A stretch of DNA of 64,000 nt from Phocaeicola faecium (GCF_014837055.1 NZ_JACSPQ010000001.1:299035-363034); one strand, 5' to 3'. Shown: positions 8,715-18,304, numbered from the stretch's first letter. A program made the numbers and translations. Notes: a model not told the origin generated them from the sequence alone.

Positions 8715-10685
8715 ATGAAAAAACATGTCGTTTGTTACTGCAAAGCGGTGATTACCGCTTTCTTGCTCAGTCTGTGTGTGGGTTTATATGCCCAAAATAC
8801 CAAACCGTTTGTTATTCCGGAATTGAAAGAATGGAAGGGAGCGGATGGATTTTTTATTCCCGGTGAGAGTTCGCGTATTATTTATAAAAACGATGCACTG
8901 AAAGGTGTGGCCCAACAGTTTGCTGCAGATTATCAAACGATGTTCGGGCGGTATCTTGAAGTAGCTCAAGGAAAGCCGCAAAAGGGAGATTTTGTACTTG
9001 CCTACGGAAAAAATAAAAAACTGGGAACGGAAGGATACGAAATCAATGTAACGGATGTGGTGAAAATATCGGCTCTTAATACCACAGGAGCGTATTGGGC
9101 TACACGTACGTTGCTTCAAATCAGCGAACAGGAAGATAACAGGCAGTTGCCTAAAGGCTATATGCGCGATTGTCCGGACTACGGAACCCGTGGATTCGTA
9201 ATCGATTGTGGACGTAAGTTTATTCCAATGTCCTATCTGCGCGACCTTGTTAAAATCATGTCGTATTATAAAATGAACTTCCTTCATATCGTATTAAACA
9301 ACAATGGTTTCAAGCAATATTTCAATAATGATTGGAATCGTACTTATGGGGCATTCAGGTTAGAATGTGAGACTTTTCCCGGTCTGACCGCGCGCGACGG
9401 TTATTATACCAAGAAAGAATTTATTGATTTCCAAAAAGAGGCTTCTGCTCAGTTTGTTGAAATTATTCCGGAAATAGACTCTCCTGCACACTCGCTTCCG
9501 TTTACCCATTATAAACCCGAATTGGGCAGTGAGGAATACGGAATGGACCATCTGAACCTGTCGAATCCCGAAGTGTATACTTTCATGGATGCGCTTTTCA
9601 AAGAATACCTTGAAGGAGAAGAACCCGTATTTCAAGGCCCGAAAGTACATATCGGTACAGATGAGTATTCTAACAAGAAAAAAGAAGTGGTAGAACAGTT
9701 CCGTGCTTATACCGACCATTACATTAAGTATATAGAGAGCTTTGGCAAGCAAGCCTGCGTATGGGGTGCGCTTACCCATGCAAATGGTAAGACTCCTGTA
9801 AAATCAGAGAATGTAATAATGTATACATGGTACAATGGTTTTGCTGCTCCGAAAGATATGGTTGAACAAGGATATAAGATAATCAGTATTCCCGATGGGT
9901 TGACTTACATTGTTCCGCAGGCGGGTTATTATTATGATTATTTGAATATCAAAAACCTGTACGATGAATGGACGCCTGCCCATGTGGGTGATGTAGTTTT
10001 CGACGAGAAAGATCCGGCTATTGTGGGCGGTATGTTTGCCGAGTGGAATGATATTGTTGGCAACGGAGTTTCTGTAAAAGATATTCATCATCGTGTGTTC
10101 CCTGCGCTTCAGACGGTAGCGACGAAAACATGGAATACATCTCCTTCATTGCCTTTCAGTGAGTTTGATACGTATAGAAAAACATTTAGCGAGGCTCCCG
10201 GCGTAAATCAGTTGGCGAGAATAGGGGATACTCCGGGAATTGTATACGAAAAAGAAGAACTGAAGGCAGGCGACAAGCTCCCTTATCCTGAGATAGGCTA
10301 TGATTATACTGTAACATTTGATGTGGAAGCATCGGAAGAAGATTTCGGAACAGAATTATTCAGGTCGCCTAATGCGGTATTCTACCTTTCAGATCCGATA
10401 AAAGGAATGTTTGGTTTTGCCCGTGATGGATATTTGAACACATTTGATTTCCGCCCTTACCCCAAAGAAAAATTCACTGTCACAATAATGGGCGACAACG
10501 TTTCTACCTCGTTATTTATCAATAATAAACTGATTGAGCGGATGGATGTTGAAAAACGTTATCTCAATGGCGGCATAGAAGAAAAAAATAATTTTATACG
10601 CACGTTGGTGTTCCCATTGGAAACGGCAGGAAACTTTAAGAGTAAGATTACAAATTTGAAGATATATAATTATAAAAAAGAGTAA
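8715..10685 (+). CDS. GH20 beta-N-acetylhexosaminidase
   Basis: A 656-aa secreted glycoside hydrolase with a signal peptide (MKKHVVCYCKAVITAFLLSL onward, ending near LYAQ). An N-terminal GH20b-like domain precedes the catalytic (beta/alpha)8 barrel, where the Asp-Glu pair D316-E317 in HIGTDEY is the hallmark of GH20. These enzymes release terminal GlcNAc or GalNAc by substrate-assisted catalysis, which in gut Bacteroides suits mucin or N-glycan use. The last 150 residues look like a beta-sandwich (LamG/concanavalin-like) module. The start at 8715 is set by the signal peptide; an upstream in-frame start at 8640 would include the promoter. No SusC/SusD genes are nearby. Confidence 0.9.
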   Translation: MKKHVVCYCKAVITAFLLSLCVGLYAQNTKPFVIPELKEWKGADGFFIPGESSRIIYKNDALKGVAQQFAADYQTMFGRYLEVAQGKPQKGDFVLAYGKNKKLGTEGYEINVTDVVKISALNTTGAYWATRTLLQISEQEDNRQLPKGYMRDCPDYGTRGFVIDCGRKFIPMSYLRDLVKIMSYYKMNFLHIVLNNNGFKQYFNNDWNRTYGAFRLECETFPGLTARDGYYTKKEFIDFQKEASAQFVEIIPEIDSPAHSLPFTHYKPELGSEEYGMDHLNLSNPEVYTFMDALFKEYLEGEEPVFQGPKVHIGTDEYSNKKKEVVEQFRAYTDHYIKYIESFGKQACVWGALTHANGKTPVKSENVIMYTWYNGFAAPKDMVEQGYKIISIPDGLTYIVPQAGYYYDYLNIKNLYDEWTPAHVGDVVFDEKDPAIVGGMFAEWNDIVGNGVSVKDIHHRVFPALQTVATKTWNTSPSLPFSEFDTYRKTFSEAPGVNQLARIGDTPGIVYEKEELKAGDKLPYPEIGYDYTVTFDVEASEEDFGTELFRSPNAVFYLSDPIKGMFGFARDGYLNTFDFRPYPKEKFTVTIMGDNVSTSLFINNKLIERMDVEKRYLNGGIEEKNNFIRTLVFPLETAGNFKSKITNLKIYNYKKE

Positions 10686-10736
10686 CATTTCTTGTCTTCT
10701 TGTTGCATTTCAAAGAAAAGAGAAGTAACAAAGAGA

Positions 10737-10780
10737 GGGTGTCAAGATTCAGTTTATTAATCTGAAACTTGACACCCTTT
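10737..10780 (+). terminator. Strong terminator after the GH20 gene
   Basis: GGGTGTCAAG at 10737-10746 pairs with CTTGACACCC at 10768-10777, with further pairing inside (ATTCAG/CTGAA), followed by TTTATT. It lies about 50 bases after the stop and marks the end of the recognisable chromosomal backbone. Confidence 0.8.
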
Positions 10781-10921
10781 ATTGGTAATAAGAAAAAGCC
10801 GTATCAATCCTATTCTAAGTAATGATTTGACGCAAGATTTGATGTTGCCATTTTGGTAAACATTTGGTAAATATTCGTGTTTATTCTGCGCGAAAATCGT
10901 GTAAAACCGCATAATAAAAAT

Positions 10922-10962
10922 AGGCGGACAAAACCTGTTTAAAAGGTTTTATCCGCCTTATT
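10922..10962 (+). terminator. Second hairpin in the ICE/chromosome junction region
   Basis: AGGCGGACAAAACCT (10922-10936) pairs with AGGTTTTATCCGCCT (10944-10958) with a single mismatch and a 7-base loop, then TTATTT. It is terminator-like on either strand. It lies between the GH20 gene and the first ICE gene. Confidence 0.6.
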
Positions 10963-10989
10963 TATCTGTAAATTAGGTTTCTTTTATGC

Positions 10990-11215
10990 TTCCTCAATAG
11001 CAGCCTGCGCCACTTTCATATACGATTATTCCCCAATAGGTTACATTGCCAGTGTATGTGAAGTGTATGCGCTTTGGTATGACTTTTTTCTAAAGCTGCT
11101 ACTTTCTTAGCATTATTATTCTATCGCAGCTTGGGCCTCTCCAATACATATCTGTATTTCAATAAGATGCAATATTTGTGTATGTAATCTGTATGCATCT
11201 TGATACAATGCTTGG
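10990..11215 (-). repeat. Two eroded tandem copies of a short C-terminal coding fragment
   Basis: Two related segments (about 10990-11085 and 11118-11215) each contain, on the - strand, the 3' end of a reading frame ending in QAAIE(EA) and stop, with a partly shared upstream pattern (YQxAYxxHT). The longer copy reads about 38 residues without a stop; the other carries stop codons. They look like decayed ends of a duplicated gene left near the ICE end. I do not recognise the parent family. The 10781-11296 gap holds nothing else besides the hairpin at 10922. Confidence 0.4.
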
Positions 11216-11296
11216 AACAGTTGCAATAGATATTAAGGATGAATGATTTGACCTCTCTGTAACGAGATGACGCATTCATTTAAATTTCAGTATTGT

Positions 11297-11749
11297 TTAT
11301 TTCCTATCTTTCAATAGTTCAATAATCACGTCCTTATCCTTCAGGTTTGAATCAAGACGTAGAATCTGTGAGTTCAGACTCTCTATTTGCTCTTTCAGAA
11401 GCTTGATTGTTTCCCTCAGGTTCTCTGTTTCTTTCTTTTCGCTGGATAACTGTACGGCCAGTTCTGCATCACCTATCAGATTATTTGCATTTCCATCCAA
11501 TGAAACGGCTGCAAGGTGTGCCGATATATGATGCTGTCTCGGACAGAAAAGGGAAAAGAAATTGAAGTCCAATGCTTCGCTGACTTTAATAAGCCTGCTC
11601 GTTTCCATTGTCTCCCTTTCCAGTATGCGGTTTATGTGCTGCTGCGGTACACCTATTTTGCGCCCAAGCTCAGATTTGCTCAATCCAAGCTCGTTGCGTC
11701 TTTTGTCGATAGCCTGACCTACATGCACGTGTTTTATGTCATTATCCAT
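11297..11749 (-). CDS. XRE-type HTH regulator with coiled-coil tail
   Basis: A 150-aa protein with an N-terminal Cro/CI-like helix-turn-helix (about residues 8-65: GQAIDKRRNELGLSKSELG and following) and a C-terminal Leu/Glu/Lys-rich coiled coil (about residues 95-150), likely for dimerisation. It is probably an ICE repressor or maintenance regulator. It is divergent from the small-gene operon at 11894 with a shared 144-base control region, so it may regulate both itself and that operon. Its base composition is like the other backbone ICE genes. Confidence 0.8.
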   Translation of the reverse strand: MDNDIKHVHVGQAIDKRRNELGLSKSELGRKIGVPQQHINRILERETMETSRLIKVSEALDFNFFSLFCPRQHHISAHLAAVSLDGNANNLIGDAELAVQLSSEKKETENLRETIKLLKEQIESLNSQILRLDSNLKDKDVIIELLKDRK

Positions 11750-11798
11750 GCGATTCCTTCAATAAATATATCTTAAACAATAAATCATCAAACAAATA

Positions 11799-11865
11799 TT
11801 TGGTTATATAAACCATTTTATGTTACTTTGTAGTGTAACCTATTCATTTGGTGAATACAAAGTTA
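11799..11865. promoter_or_regulatory. Divergent control region with possible operator
   Basis: On the + strand TTTG (11799-11802) and TTACTTTG (11823-11830, one base off TAnnTTTG) are spaced by 20 bases toward the 11894 gene. On the - strand a perfect TAACTTTG is read from 11865 to 11858 toward the HTH gene. A 15-base interrupted palindrome, TGGTTATATAAACCA (11801-11815), lies between and overlaps the + promoter; it is a candidate operator for the HTH protein. Confidence 0.45.
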
Positions 11866-11893
11866 AACATTAAATATTAAACATCCAACAATT

Positions 11894-12085
11894 ATGTCTG
11901 AAAACTTAGAAAAAATCCGTCCGGCACTTGTTGCCCTTGAAGTAGGTGAATCCGTTTCATTTCCCATTTCACGTTTGAAAAGCGTCCGTACACAGGCTTC
12001 AGAGCTTGGTGCCATCTATAACCGTCAGTTTAAGACCAGGACTGACAGAGAAAACCAAACCATCACGGTAAAACGAACAGTATAG
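11894..12085 (+). CDS. Small conserved ICE protein
   Basis: A 63-aa protein without a named domain that I can assign. The sequence (GESVSFPISRLKSVRTQASELG) suggests a compact alpha/beta protein; proteins of this size are common at this position in Bacteroidales conjugative elements and plasmids. It is the first gene of a + strand series leading to the primase, with its own promoter. Function unknown; a DNA-binding or replication-accessory role is only inference. Confidence 0.65.
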   Translation: MSENLEKIRPALVALEVGESVSFPISRLKSVRTQASELGAIYNRQFKTRTDRENQTITVKRTV

Positions 12086-12103
12086 AAACCAAATCAGGTT
12101 TAT

Positions 12104-12418
12104 ATGAAGATATTACAGTTTCTGGACCATCTTATACCATACGAAACATTCCTGAATGACCTCTCCTCCAGAATTGTCAGGCAATTGAAAGCCGACAAGG
12201 ATGATCCTGAATTCATCAGCCAGAGGAAGGCATACGAGCTGTTTGGCCGCAGGAATGTAGAAAGATGGAAACGTCAGGGAAAGGTGGTTTCCTATAAAAG
12301 ACCCGGTAAGGTGGAATACCGCACGGCAGACCTCAGGCTCCTGCAGCGTACCACCCAGGACTATTTTGATGAAAGTCAGTCGAAACAGACTGAAAGACCA
12401 GTCAAAAAAGACAAATGA
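12104..12418 (+). CDS. Excisionase-like HTH protein
   Basis: A 104-aa protein with a winged-helix/MerR-like pattern in the middle (ISQRKAYELFGRRNVERW followed by RQGKVVSY), typical of the DNA-binding accessory proteins of Bacteroidales mobile elements. The C-terminal tail is charged. It starts 19 bases after the preceding small gene and is likely cotranscribed. It could be an excision or replication accessory factor; no experimental function can be read from sequence. The 195-base gap to the next gene shows no feature that I recognise. Confidence 0.65.
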   Translation: MKILQFLDHLIPYETFLNDLSSRIVRQLKADKDDPEFISQRKAYELFGRRNVERWKRQGKVVSYKRPGKVEYRTADLRLLQRTTQDYFDESQSKQTERPVKKDK

Positions 12419-12613
12419 TAAACATATTATGGCTAATATTTTAATAGTGGTAAACTATATATGTTTAATTTAGCCGTGATACTCTATGAAATATAAAGAA
12501 AACAATTATAGTAGGTACAGAAATGTGCGTCAGTAACCTTTGTTCGCCAGCTTATAGTTTAAAATAAAGTCGGACAGGTATTTGTATCGCACATTCATAA
12601 TGATTTTATAATA

Positions 12614-12817
12614 ATGAAAGAAATCAGACCAGCGTGCGATCCAAACGGTGTCTATTCAGTCAAGCGCACCTGTGCTGAACTCGGTATCAGCAACAAGACA
12701 CTCAAAAAATACAGAGATAACGGATATATCCAACCGCTTAATCCTAATAATGTCAGCCGTCCGAAATACTCCGGCCAGTCAATAATCGATTGTTGGAACC
12801 TGCTCAGTACGTTATGA
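12614..12817 (+). CDS. Small MerR/excisionase-type HTH protein
   Basis: A 67-aa DNA-binding protein with a MerR-type helix-turn-helix (YSVKRTCAELGISNKTLKKY, then DNGYIQPL as the wing). The stop TGA at 12815-12817 overlaps the ATG of the primase gene at 12814 (ATGA), so translation is coupled. The coupling suggests that it works with the primase-helicase, perhaps in binding an ICE replication origin (inference). Confidence 0.75.
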   Translation: MKEIRPACDPNGVYSVKRTCAELGISNKTLKKYRDNGYIQPLNPNNVSRPKYSGQSIIDCWNLLSTL

Positions 12818-15800
12818 TAAGCGAAACAACCATACGGAAAGTAAGGGAACTTGCCATAGAAGACGTACTCAGTCCTTATGTCAGACTGTCCAGAAAAGGT
12901 TCAACACTGATGGGACTTTGTCCTTTTCATACAGAGAAGACCGGTTCCTTTGCCGTTACCCCAGGCAAGAATCTCTTCCACTGTTTCAGCTGTAACCGTG
13001 GTGGTGATTCCATTACGTTTATAATGGAAAAGGAAAACCTTTCCTTCAGTGCCGCCGTGGAATTTATTGCCAGGAACCATAATATTCCGGTAGAATACGT
13101 CAGTGAAGAGCGCAGTGAGGAACAGATGGCTGAAGCCAGGCACCGGGAGTCACTTCTGACAGTTCTCGATACAGTACAGTCTTTCTTCCTGCAGAATTTA
13201 AGAGCAACAGACAAGGAAGAGAGCCTTGATGCCAGGGCCTACGCATACAGTCGGTGGCATGAGGAGTTCTGTGCCTTTGCCGGAATAGGCTATGCACCGA
13301 AGGATGGCCAGGCCTTTATGGATTTCTGCAGAAGCAAGGCTCTGAACGAAGAACTGCTGTACGAACTCGGTATGTTCAAGCGTGGCGAGGACGGAAACAC
13401 ATACGCCATGTTCCGACAGCGTATCATGATTCCCGTGAGAAACAGATGGGGACGCATCATTGCCTATACAGCCAGATACATCGGAGACAACAGGAAAGCT
13501 CCCAAGTATATCAACTCGGCAACAAGCATGATTTACTCCAAGGGAGAAACAGTATTCGGTATTGACCGTGCCGCCAGACTGCGTGATGCCGACTATTATA
13601 TCATTGTGGAAGGTGCTCCTGATGTCCTTAGAATGCAGTCAATTGGATACGACAATACAGTCGCGTCACTTGGAACAGCCTGGAGTGACAGCCAGTTCGA
13701 GCTGCTGAAGAAGTATGTATCTTCACTCTGTTTCATTCCAGATTCAGATATTGCGGAAGGCAAACCATACGGACCGGGATTTGAGGCGGTGATGACCAAC
13801 GGAGCTGCAGCCATAAGAAAAGGATTCCATGTAACAGTCAGGGAACTTCCTTTTGCAGAAATACCATCCGGGACAGAAGGAGAAGTACAATATGCAAAGA
13901 ATGATGCCGACAGCTATATCCGCAGCAGGGAGGATTACACTTCACTTCCGGAAAAGCATTTTATCATCTGGTTGGCACAGAAACGCTTTCTGGTAGCCGG
14001 TTCCATGGTAGAGGAAAGAAAGTGTGTTGCTGAAATAGCAGACCTGTTGCGCTATATAAAAGACCAGCTTGTATATGACCAGTGCATAGAACAGCTCTCC
14101 AGACTGCACGGCAAGGTAAAGCTGTGGCGTGATGCCGTTACCCAGGCACGTGGTGAAGCCAGGAGAAGGAACGACAAACCTGCGGCTATGAACGAGATGC
14201 AGCGTGAAGCTGAACTACTGCGTCAGTTCGGTCTGTTCGTCAGGGAAAACTGTTACTACTCCATCGGTGAAGATGATGATGAACCGTCAAGAATCTCCAA
14301 CTTCATCATGGAACCACTATTCCATATCGAGGATGAGATAAACGGAACCAGAATCTTCCGTATGAGGAATATGTACAATGTATGCAGGGTCATAGAACTG
14401 AAAGAGTCGGAACTCTGCTCACTGAGCAACTTTCAGCAGAAGGTCGGCTCACTGGGCAATTATGTATGGCTCGCCAAGATAGACAAACTCAACCGTGTAA
14501 AGGAATACCTGTATTCAAAGACCGATACGGCAGAACGTATCAGAAAACTCGGTTGGAATGCGGCTGAAGGATTCTTCGCTTTCGGTAACGGAATATTTTT
14601 TGCAGGTACATTCAATGCCGTTGATGATTTGGGTATAGTCCGTAGTATAAACGGCAAGGCCTTCTATATACCGGCCACTTCAAAAATATATCTCAACAAC
14701 CCGGAGATATTCCAGTTTGAGAGACTTATGGTGCATGAGAACCGTAATGGGATAAAGCTGCATGACTATGTAGGCAGACTAATGCAAGTGTTCGGTGAGA
14801 ATGCAAGCGTAGCCTTCTGTTACCTTCTTGCCACCCTCTTCCGTGACATTATATTCAGACGCACCCGTCACTTCCCCATTCTGAACCTTTTCGGTGAGAA
14901 AGGAACCGGTAAAACAACCCTGGCCACTTCCCTCCAGTCTTTCTTTCTGCACGGAGTTGATCCGCCCAATCTCGGTGTAACTTCCGTACCGGCCATGAAT
15001 GACCGTGTATCACAGGCCGTCAATACACTTGCCGTGCTTGATGAATACAAGAACGACCTCGACATACGCAAGATAGCCTATCTGAAAGGGCTCTGGGGCG
15101 GTGGCGGCCAGACCAAGAAGAATACGAATACAGACGGGATGGCAGCACAGACCATTGTCACAACAGGTGTAGCCCTTTGCGGCCAGGACAAGCCGACACA
15201 GGATATGGCACTCTATACCCGTGTCATCTTCCTTGCCTTTTCAAAGACATCATTCAACCAGAATGAGAAAAGAGCCTATGAAGACCTTGTATCAGTCTGC
15301 AACATGGGACTTACCCACCTCACCCTGGAGATACTGGGGCACCGGGAACTGTTTGAGAAGAACTTCCCGGAAATATATTCCATCACCAAGCGTGAGCTGG
15401 CTGCAAAGCTGGAAAATGAAACCATCCATGACCGTATCTTCGGCAACTGGGTTATTCCACTGGCCACTTTCAGAACATTGGAGACAGTCATTGACGTGCC
15501 TTTCAGTTATGCGGAGCTTTTTGAAACAGCAGTCAAAGGAATACGCAACCAGAATGAGCTGGCTCAGGAAAGTTCAGAGATAGCGGACTTCTGGAGTATG
15601 CTTCAGGGATTCCAGACTTCAGGGAAATGTATCGAGAAGGCACATTACCGCATAAGGTATATGAAATCCTTCCGTCCGTTGTCCGTAAAGGAAGATATAG
15701 AATTTAAGGAAGCACGTCCTATTCTCTATCTGAACACGGCAGCTGTGGCATCACTGTTCAACAGCCGGAACGCATGTTCCACCTCCAACCGCTCTAACTG

Positions 15801-16092
15801 GTCCACCATCATGTCCTACCTGAAATCCCATGCTTCATACCTGGGACTGAAGCAGGACAGATTCACCATACTTCTGCCAAGCGGACTTCCTGACTATACC
15901 ATCGACATTGTGAATGGCGAGCAGGTTAAGAAGGTAAAGGTAAACCGACCAAAGGCACTGTGCTTTGATTATCTGCAGTTGAAGGAGACTTTCGGATTGG
16001 ATCTTGAAACTGAGGTGGTATCTGAGGTACAGGAGGAAATGCCTGTTGAGCAACAACATCCAATTAAACAGGAGGAATTACATTTTCGCTGA
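12814..16092 (+). CDS. DnaG-like primase fused to P-loop helicase/ATPase
   Basis: A 1092-aa multidomain replication protein. Residues 1-95 form a CHC2 zinc finger (C36, H39, C57, C60) as in DnaG primases. Residues about 105-380 match the primase catalytic core with a TOPRIM segment (IIVEGAPDVLRM, then CFIPDSD). The C-terminal half carries a Walker A motif GEKGTGKTT (about residue 694) and Walker B LDEYKND (about residue 741), so it is probably a helicase or DUF927-type ATPase. It would prime and unwind the ICE DNA after transfer or during circular replication. The start overlaps the HTH gene stop; an in-frame start at 12790 is less likely. Confidence 0.85.
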   Translation: MISETTIRKVRELAIEDVLSPYVRLSRKGSTLMGLCPFHTEKTGSFAVTPGKNLFHCFSCNRGGDSITFIMEKENLSFSAAVEFIARNHNIPVEYVSEERSEEQMAEARHRESLLTVLDTVQSFFLQNLRATDKEESLDARAYAYSRWHEEFCAFAGIGYAPKDGQAFMDFCRSKALNEELLYELGMFKRGEDGNTYAMFRQRIMIPVRNRWGRIIAYTARYIGDNRKAPKYINSATSMIYSKGETVFGIDRAARLRDADYYIIVEGAPDVLRMQSIGYDNTVASLGTAWSDSQFELLKKYVSSLCFIPDSDIAEGKPYGPGFEAVMTNGAAAIRKGFHVTVRELPFAEIPSGTEGEVQYAKNDADSYIRSREDYTSLPEKHFIIWLAQKRFLVAGSMVEERKCVAEIADLLRYIKDQLVYDQCIEQLSRLHGKVKLWRDAVTQARGEARRRNDKPAAMNEMQREAELLRQFGLFVRENCYYSIGEDDDEPSRISNFIMEPLFHIEDEINGTRIFRMRNMYNVCRVIELKESELCSLSNFQQKVGSLGNYVWLAKIDKLNRVKEYLYSKTDTAERIRKLGWNAAEGFFAFGNGIFFAGTFNAVDDLGIVRSINGKAFYIPATSKIYLNNPEIFQFERLMVHENRNGIKLHDYVGRLMQVFGENASVAFCYLLATLFRDIIFRRTRHFPILNLFGEKGTGKTTLATSLQSFFLHGVDPPNLGVTSVPAMNDRVSQAVNTLAVLDEYKNDLDIRKIAYLKGLWGGGGQTKKNTNTDGMAAQTIVTTGVALCGQDKPTQDMALYTRVIFLAFSKTSFNQNEKRAYEDLVSVCNMGLTHLTLEILGHRELFEKNFPEIYSITKRELAAKLENETIHDRIFGNWVIPLATFRTLETVIDVPFSYAELFETAVKGIRNQNELAQESSEIADFWSMLQGFQTSGKCIEKAHYRIRYMKSFRPLSVKEDIEFKEARPILYLNTAAVASLFNSRNACSTSNRSNWSTIMSYLKSHASYLGLKQDRFTILLPSGLPDYTIDIVNGEQVKKVKVNRPKALCFDYLQLKETFGLDLETEVVSEVQEEMPVEQQHPIKQEELHFR

Positions 16093-16198
16093 TTATTATG
16101 CTGTATCAAGAGAACTATTATATTAATATACTGATTAACAAGTTATGTTATGTGTCTAAAAATATGCTTTTTAATTCATTATTATAGTGAAATTTCCG

Positions 16199-16206
16199 TA
16201 TCTTTG
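16199..16206 (+). promoter_or_regulatory. Promoter -7 element for the AAA ATPase pair
   Basis: TATCTTTG is a perfect TAnnTTTG match, 54 bases before the chosen ATG at 16261. No -33 TTTG box at the right spacing. Confidence 0.6.
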
Positions 16207-16260
16207 TACTTATATGTACGACCTGATATGGAATTAGGTGCTTTTTGTAAAACAGATAAT

Positions 16261-17349
16261 ATGATAGAAACTATAACTGTAAAAAATTTCAAGTCAATAA
16301 CAGATATGACATTGTCTTTAGGTAATGTCAATGTTTTTATCGGTGCTAACGGTTCCGGTAAATCAAATATTCTTGAAGCTATAGCAATGGTTGCAGCTGA
16401 GCGTTCTGCCCAAATAGAAGTAAATTCCATGATACAGAAAGGCATTAGGATTGCGAAACCGGACTTGATGATAAGTTCATTTTATGGTCAGCCATCCAAC
16501 AGCACCATTAATGTAAACATATCTGGGACTGAAGGAGAACGTATAAAATATGCAGTTACCAATTTAGCTCCAGAGGATATTTATTCTACTTGGAATGCTC
16601 CTTGGTCAACTGGAGCCAGACGTGGAAACATTAAGGAAGCAGTAGAAAAAACAGATAAGTTAAGGGAATATTTGTCCAAGTATCTTATTTATTCACTGTC
16701 AATCAACGCACTTCGTGGATTGACTTCAGACAGCTTGCAATATCCTCTTGGTTTGAATGGAGAAGGTCTTGATGTGCTTCTTAACAACATACCCAAAGAA
16801 GAAATCATGCAGATAAAAGAATCAGCTAAAGACTATATATCCTGGATTGAAGATATATTCTTTGACAGTGAGGAAATATATAAGATGCAGGGATATAAAT
16901 TGGGAAGAAGTAAATCCAATCTCTATTTCAGGGATAAGTTTATGCAGAAAAAGAACAATCTGTTTTCTGCGGAGAATGCCAATGAAGGTGCGTTGGAATT
17001 ATTGTTTTATCTGACACTCTTTATCAGCAGGAAGACCCCGGACTTCTTTGCCATTGACAACATTGAAAATGGGTTGAATCCCCGTTTGTGCAGGTTTCTC
17101 ATGAAGAAAATCTGTGAATTGGCTGTCAAGAATGGTAAGCAGGTACTTATAACAACGCATAATCCGGCCATATTGGATGGCTTGAACCTTAATGACGGTA
17201 GTCAGCGATTATACGTTGTGACCCGTAACGATGAGGGAAAAACGCAGGCTAAACGTATCCAGACAAAAGAACAGACAGGTGAACAGCGCATGATGCTTTC
17301 AGAAATGTGGATGAAAGGACTTATTGGCGGTGTACCTTATAATTTCTGA
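16261..17349 (+). CDS. AAA-type ATPase (AAA_21/RloA-AbiL-like), likely defence gene
   Basis: A 362-aa SMC/ABC-like ATPase. The N-terminus MIETITVKNFKSI and the Walker A motif GANGSGKS (residues 28-35) are typical of AAA_21/OLD-like proteins; near the C-terminus are a Walker B-like FFAIDNIENGLNP and the switch histidine in ITTHNPAILDG. Such ATPases pair with a nuclease-like partner in phage-defence modules such as RloAB, AbiL and related OLD systems. The start at 16261 is chosen for the conserved beginning; ATG at 16228 is possible. The partner gene starts 4 bases after its stop. Base composition is more AT-rich than in the primase. Confidence 0.8.
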   Translation: MIETITVKNFKSITDMTLSLGNVNVFIGANGSGKSNILEAIAMVAAERSAQIEVNSMIQKGIRIAKPDLMISSFYGQPSNSTINVNISGTEGERIKYAVTNLAPEDIYSTWNAPWSTGARRGNIKEAVEKTDKLREYLSKYLIYSLSINALRGLTSDSLQYPLGLNGEGLDVLLNNIPKEEIMQIKESAKDYISWIEDIFFDSEEIYKMQGYKLGRSKSNLYFRDKFMQKKNNLFSAENANEGALELLFYLTLFISRKTPDFFAIDNIENGLNPRLCRFLMKKICELAVKNGKQVLITTHNPAILDGLNLNDGSQRLYVVTRNDEGKTQAKRIQTKEQTGEQRMMLSEMWMKGLIGGVPYNF

Positions 17350-17353
17350 TGAT

Positions 17354-18034
17354 ATGAGATTGGGTATTATAGCAGAAGGTAAAGCTGATATAGCTGTAAT
17401 AAAGGCAGTTCTGAAGGCTTTGAAGGGTATTGATGGTAGTGATGTCGTTCAATTGCGTCCCAGTGAACAGTTTGATGAGACAGATTTGAATGAAATGAAT
17501 TTCAGCAATTGGAATCTGGTCTTGAAATCATGTGAGGACAATAACCTGCTCCAGTCTTTTTTTGATGTATTGGCAGATGATGCTTTGCTTGTTGTTCAGA
17601 TAGATACTGCAGAACGAGGTGAAGCTGGGTATGATATAAATGAACCATTACGTACAAAAGATACAGATTGGAAAGAATATTGTGATTATCTGTATAAAGC
17701 AGTAGAATATAAAATTTCGAACATTATTCCGGAGACTTATCGTGATAAGGTTGCATATGCAATAGCAATTGAAGAAACTGATGCGTGGCTTATACCTTTA
17801 TTCGATAATTCCTGTAAAGAAACTGCACAGTATGCAAATCCAAAAGAACGGTTACATTATCTTATTGGCAGGATTGACGGTAAAAAAAGAGTCAAATACA
17901 TCAACACTGACAAAAAGAATCTGGACTATGATAATATATCAAAAGATATGAGAAAAGGACTTAAGACATGCCGTCAAAAAAGCCGGAGTCTTGATTTGTT
18001 CTGTTTGGACTTGGAGAACAAATGCAATATATAA
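17354..18034 (+). CDS. TOPRIM-like partner protein (DUF4276/RloB-like)
   Basis: A 226-aa protein with the layout of DUF4276/RloB-type TOPRIM-like proteins: an early glutamate in IIAEGKAD (E8), an acidic strand VVQIDTAE (D84), and the acidic cluster IAIEETDAWLIP (E140, E141, D143). These would bind metal for nuclease or nucleotidyl chemistry. ATG at 17354 is preferred to the overlapping in-frame start at 17324. It follows the AAA ATPase by 4 bases, so they almost surely act together, probably in defence against phages or other elements. The exact subfamily needs a profile search. Confidence 0.7.
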   Translation: MRLGIIAEGKADIAVIKAVLKALKGIDGSDVVQLRPSEQFDETDLNEMNFSNWNLVLKSCEDNNLLQSFFDVLADDALLVVQIDTAERGEAGYDINEPLRTKDTDWKEYCDYLYKAVEYKISNIIPETYRDKVAYAIAIEETDAWLIPLFDNSCKETAQYANPKERLHYLIGRIDGKKRVKYINTDKKNLDYDNISKDMRKGLKTCRQKSRSLDLFCLDLENKCNI

Positions 18035-18304
18035 TATTATGCCAATAAAAGATAGATTTTCTCTCTTTTGTTGGCATATAAATTTTATAAGATTCTCATG
18101 GCGGTGAATGGGAAGATGTAAGTTTTGGAAAGCATGTTAAATCTCAACTATAGCAGGAATTTCGGATAAACAGTAATATTGTAAAGCTGAAATTCATAAT
18201 TAATTTCTTGCGATTTTTTGTTGTCAAATTTCTGATTATCAGAATATTTTCGTATATTAGTATAGTAATAATGATTATAAACAAAGGTAAAACAAATAAA
18301 TCCT

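Noticed and set aside
10781-11296. tRNA gene as integration target at the ICE left end
   Set aside because: No cloverleaf-forming sequence or T-loop consensus was found here or elsewhere in the window by eye.
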